6,536 nt of DNA, from contig CANDEH010000118.1 of assembly GCA_947383645.1 (NCBI GenBank), positions 1 to 6,536 of the forward strand, in the 5' to 3' direction. The notes beneath the pieces are model-generated. The model did no database searches. It saw only the letters and a list, made by a program, of their open reading frames with translations, and had not been told where the DNA came from. Below are positions 1 through 5,852 of this stretch, one piece after another. The position numbers and the translations under genes were made by a program. The first letter of the stretch is position 1. Each line of letters starts with the position of its first letter. The stretch is from an uncultured Clostridia bacterium. GTDB taxonomy: Bacteria > Bacillota > Clostridia > Oscillospirales > Oscillospiraceae.

Positions 1-19
1 TCGGCTGTCTACAAATAGT

Positions 20-55
20 AAGGGAGAGGTAACCTCCTTACGTTACCTCTCCCTT
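20..55 (-). terminator. Strong hairpin, possible terminator of the 78-406 gene
   Basis: A perfect 14-bp inverted repeat (20-33 with 42-55) encloses an 8-nt loop. It lies 22 nt past the stop codon of the broken minus-strand gene at 78-406, so termination of that gene is the natural reading. The sequence after the stem on the minus strand is only moderately T-rich (TACTATTTG), so this is not a textbook intrinsic terminator. On the plus strand no T-run follows at all. It could instead be a palindrome belonging to the decayed mobile element. Confidence 0.5.
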
Positions 56-77
56 CGGTGCGGGATTTTGTCTGTAT

Positions 78-406
78 CTATTTTGCCAATGCAACTCGGA
101 GTGCGTGTCCACTTTCGATACGCACCTTTTTCGATAGGTCGCACCAAATCGCAAGGATTGTCCTCATCAGAAATCGCAGCTGGCAATGTTTATGGACATA
201 GGCCATATTGCGCACCTCGACCTTGCCGCCCATGGCTTTCGAGACTTTGAAAAAATTTCCCTCTTGTCGCTGATATCTATGGGAAGTCCACAGTGATAAC
301 AACACTCCTGGCAGTCCCGGACTTCCTTGTTGATACGGACTTCGATAAGTACCACCTCGGAAAGATTTTTAAATTTATTATATATGAGCTTACAATTTCT
401 TATCAA
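78..406 (-). pseudogene. Small zinc-motif protein, frameshifted
   Basis: Family not recognised. Two minus-strand frames join into one plausible protein of about 110 residues. The first frame starts at a TTG (404-406) with GGAGG at 411-415, four bases upstream; a GTG at 437-439 is the alternative. It reads through a CCYHCG segment. The second frame carries on through KVSKAMGGKVEVRN and VHKHC to a TAG at 78-80. Joined, they give a CxxC...HxxC arrangement like a single small treble-clef or zinc-ribbon fold. The break sits in a run of six A on the plus strand (250-255, six T in the mRNA); one extra T would restore the frame as KREIFFKVSK. Without the shift the first frame ends after about 90 codons (stop near 167) in unconvincing sequence. 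The zinc role is inferred from the cysteine and histidine spacing only. Confidence 0.5.
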
Positions 407-450
407 ATCTCCTCCAATGTTAGAAAGTACGGTTTCCACCTGGGCCGTCG

Positions 451-684
451 ATGGTGCTGCAAAAACAAGAATCGCAGAGAACTGAAAATATTAATCGTTT
501 TTTGCCCCAATATGGGGAGAAGCTGCAAGCTCAGATCCCCATGCCCATGAAGCCCTACAGCCGGAAGGGCGTTCCCTATAGCAATGTGTTTGATTTGGAA
601 AAGGTATTTGAGCAAGAGATCCAGAGTGAGAGGGACGGCGGCTCTCCCAAGGAAAAAAGGAGGAGGCATGAGCAGAGCAGATAA
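451..684 (+). CDS. Unrecognised protein, probably the C-terminal remnant of a mobile-element gene
   Basis: The reading frame opens at ATG 451 and ends at TAA 682-684; an in-frame TAG at 421-423 closes it upstream. No ribosome binding site stands out before 451. From about residue 20 the translation looks like a genuine soluble protein tail (PYSRKGVPYSN, then an acidic/leucine stretch DLEKVFEQEIQ and a basic end KEKRRR). Its last 17 bases overlap the start of the MobC-like gene, as in translationally coupled pairs, so it is probably the preceding gene of the same mobilization module with its 5' part lost. I do not recognise the family, and the exact start is doubtful. Confidence 0.45.
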   Translation: MVLQKQESQRTENINRFLPQYGEKLQAQIPMPMKPYSRKGVPYSNVFDLEKVFEQEIQSERDGGSPKEKRRRHEQSR

Positions 685-898
685 GCGCGGCAGACATCAT
701 GTTCATATCGAACTGACGCCGGCGCAATACCAGCGGCTGGTGGCCCAGGCCAAGCAGTGCGGTCTCTCCCGGAGAGCCTGCCTTGTCCAGCTGATGGAGG
801 GGACTCCTGTCCGCTCCCGCCCCTCCCGGGAGATCAAGGAACTGCGGACGGAGATCCACCATATCGGCAATAACATCCATCAGATTGCAAAAGAGTAG
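668..898 (+). CDS. mobC: MobC-like relaxosome protein, C-terminally truncated
   Basis: MobC proteins bind the nicking site of mobilizable plasmids and integrative elements and assist the relaxase. The 76-residue product has a basic N-terminus, a ribbon-helix-helix-like stretch at about residues 12-45 (HIELTPAQYQRLVAQAKQ, then CGLSRRACLVQLM) and the hallmark segment REIKELRTEIHHIGNNIHQIAKE that ends the protein. In typical family members of about 100-120 residues the IGNNINQIA motif is followed by another helical segment, which is missing here: a TAG follows at once and nothing downstream in any plus frame resembles it. The ATG at 668 is chosen because AGGAGG (658-663) precedes it; an in-frame ATG at 584 adds a non-homologous extension. 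No relaxase gene follows, so the module is probably inactive. Confidence 0.72.
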   Translation: MSRADKRGRHHVHIELTPAQYQRLVAQAKQCGLSRRACLVQLMEGTPVRSRPSREIKELRTEIHHIGNNIHQIAKE

Positions 899-901
899 TT
901 T

Positions 902-1357
902 TTATAACACCTGGGTTACAAGTCTGTATCGTCCCATTCCGATCTTCTTGATCTGTCCTGCTTCGATTCCGTTGATCTCACCTTGTGGACAGACAGTTCT
1001 CATGTATAACAGCACACGTTCCTCCAGAGCCGATGTCACGGTATCCACCGCGGAAAATATCTTCAATTTATCCGCATAGGACCGCAGAAGCAAATGGAGA
1101 AAACGCAAGTCATGTTCAAGCTGCTCACGGTACTCCTTCGTGGATAATGACAGACAGACCGTTGAGGTCTTTACCTCTGTAAAGAGCGGAGTGACGCCTT
1201 GGTCGGGAAACTCCAGGCAATCAGTCCACAATGGCCTGAACGAAGTGACGGCCAGCGTCCTTGAGACGCTGGCCGTACCATGGCCCTTACAGGGCTTTTT
1301 CAAGCCGTCCCTTTCAGGGGCGGTCTTGACTTTCTTTGATTTTTGCAGATTGACCAC
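902..1357 (-). CDS. Doubtful hypothetical protein, possible remnant
   Basis: This is an open minus-strand frame of 151 codons from a GTG at 1357 to a TAA at 902-904, convergent with mobC and only three bases from its stop. The C-terminal 80 or so residues (from about 1150 down) look protein-like: an amphipathic leucine-rich helix (EHDLRFLHLLLRSYADKLKI) followed by SALEERVLLYMRTV and a basic end KKIGMGRYRLV. The N-terminal half runs through the hairpin cluster at 1248-1323 and does not look like a natural protein, so a true gene would have lost its front part. No family was recognised and no convincing ribosome binding site was seen. It may be a fragment of an element gene or chance. Confidence 0.28.
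   Translation of the reverse strand: MVNLQKSKKVKTAPERDGLKKPCKGHGTASVSRTLAVTSFRPLWTDCLEFPDQGVTPLFTEVKTSTVCLSLSTKEYREQLEHDLRFLHLLLRSYADKLKIFSAVDTVTSALEERVLLYMRTVCPQGEINGIEAGQIKKIGMGRYRLVTQVL
1169..1323. other. Cluster of tandem hairpins (structured RNA or DNA region)
   Basis: Several inverted repeats follow one another: 1169-1174/1179-1184 (6 bp, 4-nt loop), 1214-1218/1234-1238 (5 bp), 1248-1259/1265-1276 (perfect 12 bp, 5-nt loop), 1283-1287/1291-1295 (5 bp, 3-nt loop, followed on the plus strand by TTTTT at 1296-1300) and 1305-1312/1316-1323 (8 bp with one G.U if read as plus-strand RNA). On the minus strand 1293-1306 can also fold into a 5-bp stem capped by a GAAA tetraloop. The block lies in otherwise gene-poor DNA of the decayed element. 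Possible roles are an untranslated regulatory RNA, an origin-of-transfer-like region or terminators; the sequence alone does not decide. Confidence 0.45.
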
Positions 1358-1625
1358 TTGCCTTGAATCGGTTCAGGCCCTGCCAGTTGTAGATCAGTAA
1401 CAGCCTCAGAAATGATAAAACTGGAACAGCAATTCCCCCTGTATATCGCGCCGAGCGTTTTGACAAGATAGGAAATATAGCCATATTTTATCAGCGACTG
1501 CTCCACTGATTCCAAAGATAGTGACAAAGCTCCAATAGCACTGCCCCAAATGAACGGAGACACTTTTTTATTTATCCACGTTGCCGGATTACTTCAGCGT
1601 AGGCACACCAATTTGGCCCGGCGGT
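1358..1625. other. Stretch without a supported gene
   Basis: No frame here is convincing. The best is a minus-strand frame at 1300-1563 whose translation lacks recognisable motifs and runs into the hairpin cluster. The part next to the permease stop (1563-1625) contains a short T-rich run (TTTTTTATTTAT, 1564-1575 region) but no clear stem in front of it, so no intrinsic terminator for the permease transcript can be called. This interval probably holds the boundary between the decayed element and the metabolic locus. Confidence 0.4.
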
Positions 1626-3086
1626 TTACCGGAACATCAGCGTGGCCAACGGGTATCCGATGACGCAGTAGACGATGATAGCCATAATCCCTGTAGGAAT
1701 GAAGATGATAGCGATTTCTTTGAAACTTACCAAATCCTTTCTGGCGTGGAGTACAGTGGTAAAGATGGAGCCGGAGGGCAGCAGAAAAGCCAAGACCACC
1801 GACAAAATTACCATCACGGCTGCCGCTGTCACGTTCAGACCGGGCATGGCATCCCGGAAGGTACCCAGTAAGGTAATGAGGATCACACCCAACACCTGAT
1901 TATTGGCGGCGTTAGTCAAAGAAACCACCACCGTGATTAACAACACGACGAACACCGGTGTTGCCATCCGGCCCAATGTGGGCCCCAGCAGACCTACTAA
2001 CGCGGCTTTCAGCCCCACGGCATCTGCTGTCAAAATGTTGGACATATAGATAGCGGCCGTGACCATAAAAATCATATTCCAGCTGACGGTCTTTCGGGCA
2101 AACATCTGTAAGTCTATCATCCCGCTGCCGTCTTTGTTCCGGGGAATCATCGCTACTGCAAACAGAATCGCCAGCATGCCGATGACACCGATGTCGCTGA
2201 GAAAGGAGAAAGCGGGGATAAAAGTGGGCAGCACCACCGTAAGGATCAGAATCAGCAGCATTACCGCGAAAAGCGCCTGAACCGGCGTCATCTTCTCCAC
2301 CTCACCGGCCATAATGTCCTCCCGCTTCAGGGCCTTTAGCGGCGTGAAATCCGGGCGGATAACAAAGCGAATCATGAAGGTGTAACAGGTTAACAGAATA
2401 ACCGCCATGATGAAGTTGAAGGGCAGGTAGACGCCCATACTCACATTGCAGTCGGGCAGTACATTGCTGATGGTAGCCAGCAGGGAGGCTACCATTCCCT
2501 GAAAAGGCAGTACCGGCTGGCCCACCACAGCGCCCATAAAGACACTGCACATCATGGTGTACCAGAGCTTTTCACCGGGTTTTGCGCCGCACTTTTCACA
2601 GATGGCAACCACTACCGGCCACATGATAAACAGGCAGATCATCACCTCGGACATGGCCGCCAGCAGGTAGCAGCAGAAGACCAGCATGAACAGGAGCAGG
2701 TAGGGCCGGCCCTCGATAAACTTCTGCTTGAGGAGGGTGGCGGCGAACTTCTCCGCCAGGCCGATCTCGCCCACCGCGCCGAAGAGCATCATGTACATCA
2801 AGGTCATGAGTACCGTGGAGTTGCCAAAGGCGGTGGAGAACACCGAGGTCACCGCTGCGTAGCCCTCCGCCTCAATGAAGCCGGAAAAGGCCACCAGCAG
2901 CAGAGCTATGGCGCTGGGCCAGATGGCGTCCACGGTGATCCACAGATAGATCAGACCGATGAAGATGCCGATGATGGCCATGCCCACCGCCGTCACCGGC
3001 GTGAGGGGCGGGAGGAAGCGGAAGAAGAGCATGAAGCTGAGTCCGACCAATACGTTGATGTAGTACGCGGTGTTTTTCGTCTTCAT
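1626..3086 (-). CDS. SLC13/DASS-like permease (ion transporter superfamily)
   Basis: This is a polytopic membrane carrier of 486 residues with about 12-14 hydrophobic segments (roughly 12-30, 33-51, 54-70, 95-117, 128-146, 148-165, 176-206, 219-243, 270-287, 298-315, 335-355, 376-400, 421-438, 457-480) and a basic cytoplasmic loop at about 244-268. Its length and two-repeat layout, with polar breaks FGNSTVLMT (87-95) and SLTNAANNQ (389-397) plus LPSGSIFTT (436-444), fit the SLC13/DASS and wider ion-transporter superfamily, which move dicarboxylates, sulfate or other anions with Na+ or H+. The canonical SNT signature is not evident, so the substrate stays open. ATG 3086 has AGGAGG at 3093-3098, six bases upstream. 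It lies downstream of the LysR gene on the same strand but seems to have its own promoter. By context it may carry an amino acid, 2-oxoacid or carboxylate used by the divergent operon. Confidence 0.78.
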   Translation of the reverse strand: MKTKNTAYYINVLVGLSFMLFFRFLPPLTPVTAVGMAIIGIFIGLIYLWITVDAIWPSAIALLLVAFSGFIEAEGYAAVTSVFSTAFGNSTVLMTLMYMMLFGAVGEIGLAEKFAATLLKQKFIEGRPYLLLFMLVFCCYLLAAMSEVMICLFIMWPVVVAICEKCGAKPGEKLWYTMMCSVFMGAVVGQPVLPFQGMVASLLATISNVLPDCNVSMGVYLPFNFIMAVILLTCYTFMIRFVIRPDFTPLKALKREDIMAGEVEKMTPVQALFAVMLLILILTVVLPTFIPAFSFLSDIGVIGMLAILFAVAMIPRNKDGSGMIDLQMFARKTVSWNMIFMVTAAIYMSNILTADAVGLKAALVGLLGPTLGRMATPVFVVLLITVVVSLTNAANNQVLGVILITLLGTFRDAMPGLNVTAAAVMVILSVVLAFLLPSGSIFTTVLHARKDLVSFKEIAIIFIPTGIMAIIVYCVIGYPLATLMFR

Positions 3087-3103
3087 AGTAGGCCTCCTGT
3101 CTT

Positions 3104-3149
3104 TTTTCTAAACGAGATGGTCCGGCAGTGGGCTGAGTTGTTTAGAAAA
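3104..3149. repeat. 10-bp inverted repeat in the permease leader
   Basis: TTTTCTAAAC (3104-3113) and its exact complement GTTTAGAAAA (3140-3149) are separated by 26 bases. The upstream arm abuts the proposed -10 of the permease promoter and covers the likely start of transcription; the other arm lies just before the AGGAGG. This position suits an operator for a dimeric regulator or a leader hairpin close to the ribosome binding site. Function is inferred from position only. Confidence 0.45.
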
Positions 3150-3150
3150 T

Positions 3151-3182
3151 ATCACAGATGGCCCCCACGGAGTATTGTCAAA
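3151..3182 (-). promoter_or_regulatory. Probable promoter/operator of the permease gene
   Basis: On the minus strand a perfect -35 TTGACA (3176-3181) is followed after a long 19-bp spacer by TGTGAT (3151-3156, four of six matches to TATAAT). This places the start of transcription about 60 bases before the permease ATG. The larger block TTTGACAAT...ATCTGTGAT is nearly repeated upstream of the aminotransferase (4324-4356). The long spacer suggests that an activator is needed, which fits LysR control. Confidence 0.5.
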
Positions 3183-3209
3183 CCTTGCAAACAGCTTGAA
3201 CTTTTATTC

Positions 3210-3259
3210 AAGGAAGCGCTGATTCCATCCGCACACGCCGATGGAATCAGCGCTTCCTT
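3210..3259. terminator. Perfect 20-bp hairpin after the LysR gene
   Basis: The arms 3210-3229 and 3240-3259 are exact complements around a 10-nt loop. The hairpin begins three bases past the LysR stop codon and ends before the permease promoter, so it can stop or shield the regulator transcript. No U-run follows in either direction (GAATAAAAG on the minus strand), so it is not a canonical intrinsic terminator. The core AGCGCT is itself a palindrome, allowing alternative folds. A dispersed palindromic repeat element is the other option. Confidence 0.5.
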
Positions 3260-3262
3260 AAA

Positions 3263-4183
3263 CTACCCGTCCCGGCCGGCGATCTCCTCCCGCAGGAGGC
3301 GGAGGAAGCGGCGGGCACTGTCGTTGAGGGGCTCCTTCTCCGGGTAGATGCAGTAGATCTGGAAGGTCCGCTCCAGGTTGGGCAGCAGGACGACGCCGTC
3401 CCGGAGGGCGGGGGCGTCCTGGCGGGTCTGGCCGAAGGTGAAGCCGTCGGTGAGGCGGAGCAGTTCCAGCTTCTGGCTCATGTTGTTCACCGTGACAATC
3501 TTCTCTGGGTTCACCGGCCAGTCCTCGCCCCCCACCTGGTAGGGGGTCAGGGTCTCGTCCTGGTAGTCACTGTAAGAGTAGTCGATGTAGGGGTACTGAC
3601 GCAGCTCCTCCGGGTTCAGGGGCCGACCCTCCCGCAGAAGGGGGTGGTCCTGGCGCAGCATCAGCGCCGCGTAGACGTAGCCGATGTGCCGGGTGCGCAT
3701 CCCGAAGCGCCGGGCCTCCGCCAGGTGGGCCTCCGCGTTGGCCGACAGGAAGCTCTGGATGCTGATCTGGCACTTGAAGCGACGGAGCTGTTCCAGGCAG
3801 AAGCCAAAGCTGCCCTGCAGCAGCTTAAAGGACACCGCGCTCTCCCCCTGGTACTGGACGCAGTAGCGGGCGCAGGCGTCGGCGCAGGCGATGGCCTGGT
3901 TGCAGCACACGGACAGACTGGCGGTCTGCCGGCCGGCGCCGATCTGGGTGATCTTCTCGTAGTCCTCCAGAATGGAGGCTGCGTAGGACAGGAACTGCCG
4001 GCCCTTCTCCGTGGGCGCCATGCCGTTGCGCTTGCGCTCGAAGATGGCGTACTGCAGCTCCTCCTCCAGGGCCTTCAAAGTCTTGCTCAGGTTGGACGGC
4101 GAGAGGTAGAGCACCTCGGCGGCCTTCGTCAGTGAGCTGCACTTGGCGCAGGTCAGCGCGTACTTGATCTGTAAGAGCGTCAT
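3263..4183 (-). CDS. LysR-family transcriptional regulator
   Basis: This is a DNA-binding regulator of 306 residues, the usual length for LysR proteins. Residues 1-60 form the winged helix-turn-helix: LQIKYALTCAKCSSLTKAAEVL, with the recognition-helix part SPSNLSKTLKALEEEL (28-43), then the wing FERKRNGMAPTEKG. A linker helix (about 62-80) leads to an effector-binding domain of the periplasmic-binding-protein type to the end. The effector is not predictable; the domain has several cysteines (for example SVCCNQAIACADACARYC). ATG 4183 is chosen because the HTH starts there and GGAGGG lies about eight bases upstream; the open frame continues upstream to 4420 without homology-like sequence. Divergent orientation to the aminotransferase operon is the classic LysR arrangement, so that operon and probably the permease are its targets. 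Confidence 0.9.
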   Translation of the reverse strand: MTLLQIKYALTCAKCSSLTKAAEVLYLSPSNLSKTLKALEEELQYAIFERKRNGMAPTEKGRQFLSYAASILEDYEKITQIGAGRQTASLSVCCNQAIACADACARYCVQYQGESAVSFKLLQGSFGFCLEQLRRFKCQISIQSFLSANAEAHLAEARRFGMRTRHIGYVYAALMLRQDHPLLREGRPLNPEELRQYPYIDYSYSDYQDETLTPYQVGGEDWPVNPEKIVTVNNMSQKLELLRLTDGFTFGQTRQDAPALRDGVVLLPNLERTFQIYCIYPEKEPLNDSARRFLRLLREEIAGRDG

Positions 4184-4440
4184 CGTCTTCTCCCTCCACA
4201 GACGGTCCCCCGCGCCGAGGAAAGCAGCGGGGCGGTTGGCGGAATGATCTGATATTTGTGTCGAAAAAGCAAGAGAAATCGGCGGGATGGGGAGTTGAAG
4301 AAAATGGAAAGTCTCTTTTCTGTTTTGGCAATTCCCATCCCGGGCCCATTTGTTATCATAGTGTACAGAACGCCCCAATACCAGCTGATTCTCCACCAAG
4401 GATGTAAGCGCACCAAACATGCAAAAAGAGGAGGGTACCT
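4184..4440. promoter_or_regulatory. Divergent intergenic control region
   Basis: The 257 bases between the LysR gene and the aminotransferase must hold both promoters. No good promoter for the LysR gene is visible; the best is a weak TTGCTT-N17-GATCAT on the minus strand. A GC-rich 6-bp stem (4208-4213/4227-4232) sits in the LysR leader. The plus-strand promoter candidate is listed separately. Several T-N11-A pairs exist (for example 4353-4365), but none is a clean dyad, so the LysR box cannot be fixed by eye. Confidence 0.5.
4324..4359 (+). promoter_or_regulatory. Probable promoter/operator of the aminotransferase operon
   Basis: TTGGCA (4325-4330) acts as a -35-like element. An extended -10 TGT-TATCAT (4351-4359), or TGTTAT at 4351-4356, follows at a spacing longer than optimal (20-23 bp). 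The block TTTGGCAAT-N15-ATTTGTTAT matches the permease upstream block with one base difference in spacing. Transcription would start near 4366, giving a leader of about 75 bases. The poor spacing fits activator dependence. Confidence 0.45.
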
Positions 4441-5625
4441 ATGGTTTCTGAAACACTGTACAAGATCGGTTCCAAGCGCGCGCCGGTCCGGGGGCTCTTT
4501 GAGTACGGCAAGAGGAAGGCCCTGGAGATCGGAGCGGAGAACATCTTCGACTTCGGCCTGGGCAACCCCAGCGTCCCCGCTCCGGCGGCGGTGCAGGAGG
4601 CTATCCAGGCCATCCTGGCCGAGGAGAGCAACACCGCCATCAACGGCTACACCCCCTCCGCAGGCAGTCCGGAGGCCTGCAAGGCGGTGGTTGACTCCCT
4701 CAACAGCCGCTTCGGCACATCCTACCGCCCGGAGCACGTGTTCCTGACCTGCGGCGCGGCGCCGGCGCTGATCGGCTGCGTCCGGGCCATGCTGGCCGAC
4801 ACCGACTCCGAGATCATCGCCATCGCCCCGTTCTTTACCGAGTACCGGGTCTATGCGGAGATGAACGGCGGGAAGCTGGTGGTGGTTCCCCCGGATATCC
4901 CCAACTTCCAGATCAACTTTGAGGAGCTGGAAAAGCGCATCGGCGTACATACCCAGGGCATCATCATCAACAGCCCCAACAACCCCTCCGGCTCGGTCTA
5001 CTCCCGGGAGACCATCCAAAAGCTGGCGGACCTGCTCACAGCCAAGAGCCGGGAGCTGGGCCACCCCATCTACCTCATCTCCGACGAGCCCTACCGGGAA
5101 ATCGTCTACGGCGATGTGGAGGTCCCCTGGGTGCCGGACTTCTATCAGAACACCCTGGTCTGCTACTCCTACAGCAAATCTCTGTCCCTCCCCGGACAGC
5201 GTATCGGATGGGCCCTGATACCCGACGAGATCGCCGACCGCGCCCGGTTCTACGGGGCCTTCTTAGGGGCGGCCCGGGCCTGCGGCCAGGTCTGCGCTCC
5301 GGCGCTGTACCAGAAGGTTATCGCCCGCTGCGGACACCTGACGGCGGATATGACCGTCTATCAGCAGAATCGGGATCTGCTCTATAACGGACTTACCGCT
5401 GCCGGGTACGACTGCGTGAAGCCCCAAGGGGCCTTCTACCTGTTCATGGCAGCTCCCAACGGCAATGCGGAAGCCTTCAGCGACATCGCCAAGGAGTCGG
5501 GCATTCTGATCCCCGCCGGTACCGCCTACGGCTGTCCCGGGTATCTGCGCATCTCCTACTGCGTGCCCACGGAGCGGATTGAGCGGGCGCTCCCTATCTT
5601 TGAGAAGCTCATCAAAACACTGTGA
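4441..5625 (+). CDS. Class I PLP-dependent aminotransferase
   Basis: A cytoplasmic aminotransferase of 394 residues, full length for fold-type I subgroup enzymes. Visible landmarks are FGLGNPSVPAP (38-48), INGYTPSAGSPEA (67-79), the PLP-phosphate loop TCGAAPAL (103-110), NSPNNPSG (177-184, with the conserved Asn181), SDEPYREIVY (214-223; Asp215 contacts the pyridine nitrogen, Tyr218 the ring oxygen), SYSKSLSLPGQRIGW (243-257; Lys246 is the Schiff-base lysine, Arg254 binds phosphate) and YLRISYC (368-374; Arg370 binds the substrate carboxylate). GAGGAGGG precedes the ATG by five bases. The next gene follows after 14 bases, so this leads an operon with a 2-oxoacid:ferredoxin oxidoreductase. It probably makes, or consumes, the 2-oxoacid that enzyme uses. 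The amino acid (branched-chain, aromatic, aspartate or alanine type) cannot be told from the sequence by eye. Confidence 0.93.
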   Translation: MVSETLYKIGSKRAPVRGLFEYGKRKALEIGAENIFDFGLGNPSVPAPAAVQEAIQAILAEESNTAINGYTPSAGSPEACKAVVDSLNSRFGTSYRPEHVFLTCGAAPALIGCVRAMLADTDSEIIAIAPFFTEYRVYAEMNGGKLVVVPPDIPNFQINFEELEKRIGVHTQGIIINSPNNPSGSVYSRETIQKLADLLTAKSRELGHPIYLISDEPYREIVYGDVEVPWVPDFYQNTLVCYSYSKSLSLPGQRIGWALIPDEIADRARFYGAFLGAARACGQVCAPALYQKVIARCGHLTADMTVYQQNRDLLYNGLTAAGYDCVKPQGAFYLFMAAPNGNAEAFSDIAKESGILIPAGTAYGCPGYLRISYCVPTERIERALPIFEKLIKTL

Positions 5626-5639
5626 GGAGGCAGAAAAGT

Positions 5640-5849
5640 ATGGCTAAAGTAGTGATCGACACCGAAATCTGCAAGTCCTGCGGGCTGTGCGTCAACGTCT
5701 GTCCGCTGAAGCTGCTGCACCTGAGCGAGACGCGCAACAGCAAGGGCGGCCGCAGCGCGGAGCAGGGGGACGCCGAGAAGTGCACCGGCTGCGCCCTGTG
5801 CGCCATGATGTGCCCTGATTCCGCAATCCAAGTCTACAAGGAGGCGTAA
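5640..5849 (+). CDS. 2x[4Fe-4S] ferredoxin subunit of a 2-oxoacid oxidoreductase
   Basis: This 69-residue protein has two complete CxxCxxCxxxCP motifs: Cys11, 14, 17, 21 and Cys48, 51, 54, 58. It therefore carries two [4Fe-4S] clusters and passes electrons from the catalytic subunits to free ferredoxin. A 26-residue basic/polar insert separates the two motifs, as in the delta (VorD/KorD-like) subunits of four-subunit 2-oxoacid:ferredoxin oxidoreductases. ATG 5640 is chosen because GAGGAGG (5624-5630) precedes it at nine bases; an in-frame GTG at 5622 lies ahead of that site and overlaps the aminotransferase stop. The alpha subunit gene follows after three bases, which makes the pairing firm. 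A free-standing ferredoxin is less likely given this order. Confidence 0.9.
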   Translation: MAKVVIDTEICKSCGLCVNVCPLKLLHLSETRNSKGGRSAEQGDAEKCTGCALCAMMCPDSAIQVYKEA

Positions 5850-5852
5850 ACG

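Noticed and set aside
250..255. Programmed -1 ribosomal frameshift site
   Set aside because: In the reading frame used, the T6 run does not form a proper X XXY YYZ slippery heptamer and no stimulatory structure was identified; a simple indel is more likely.
1283..1300. Intrinsic terminator (5-bp stem plus TTTTT)
   Set aside because: The stem is too short to call alone and no clear plus-strand gene ends just before it; it is kept only as part of the hairpin cluster.
3644..4135. Plus-strand open frame of 163 codons within the LysR gene
   Set aside because: The translation is repetitive A/L/G/Q-rich and lies antisense to the clear LysR helix-turn-helix gene.
4353..4365. LysR T-N11-A box
   Set aside because: The spacing fits but the arms are not complementary, and such pairs are common by chance.
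4180..5064. Long minus-strand open frame (294 codons) antisense to the aminotransferase
   Set aside because: It is a shadow of a GC-rich gene: the plus-strand frame has all aminotransferase catalytic motifs, while the minus translation is low-complexity V/G/D/R-rich without motifs.
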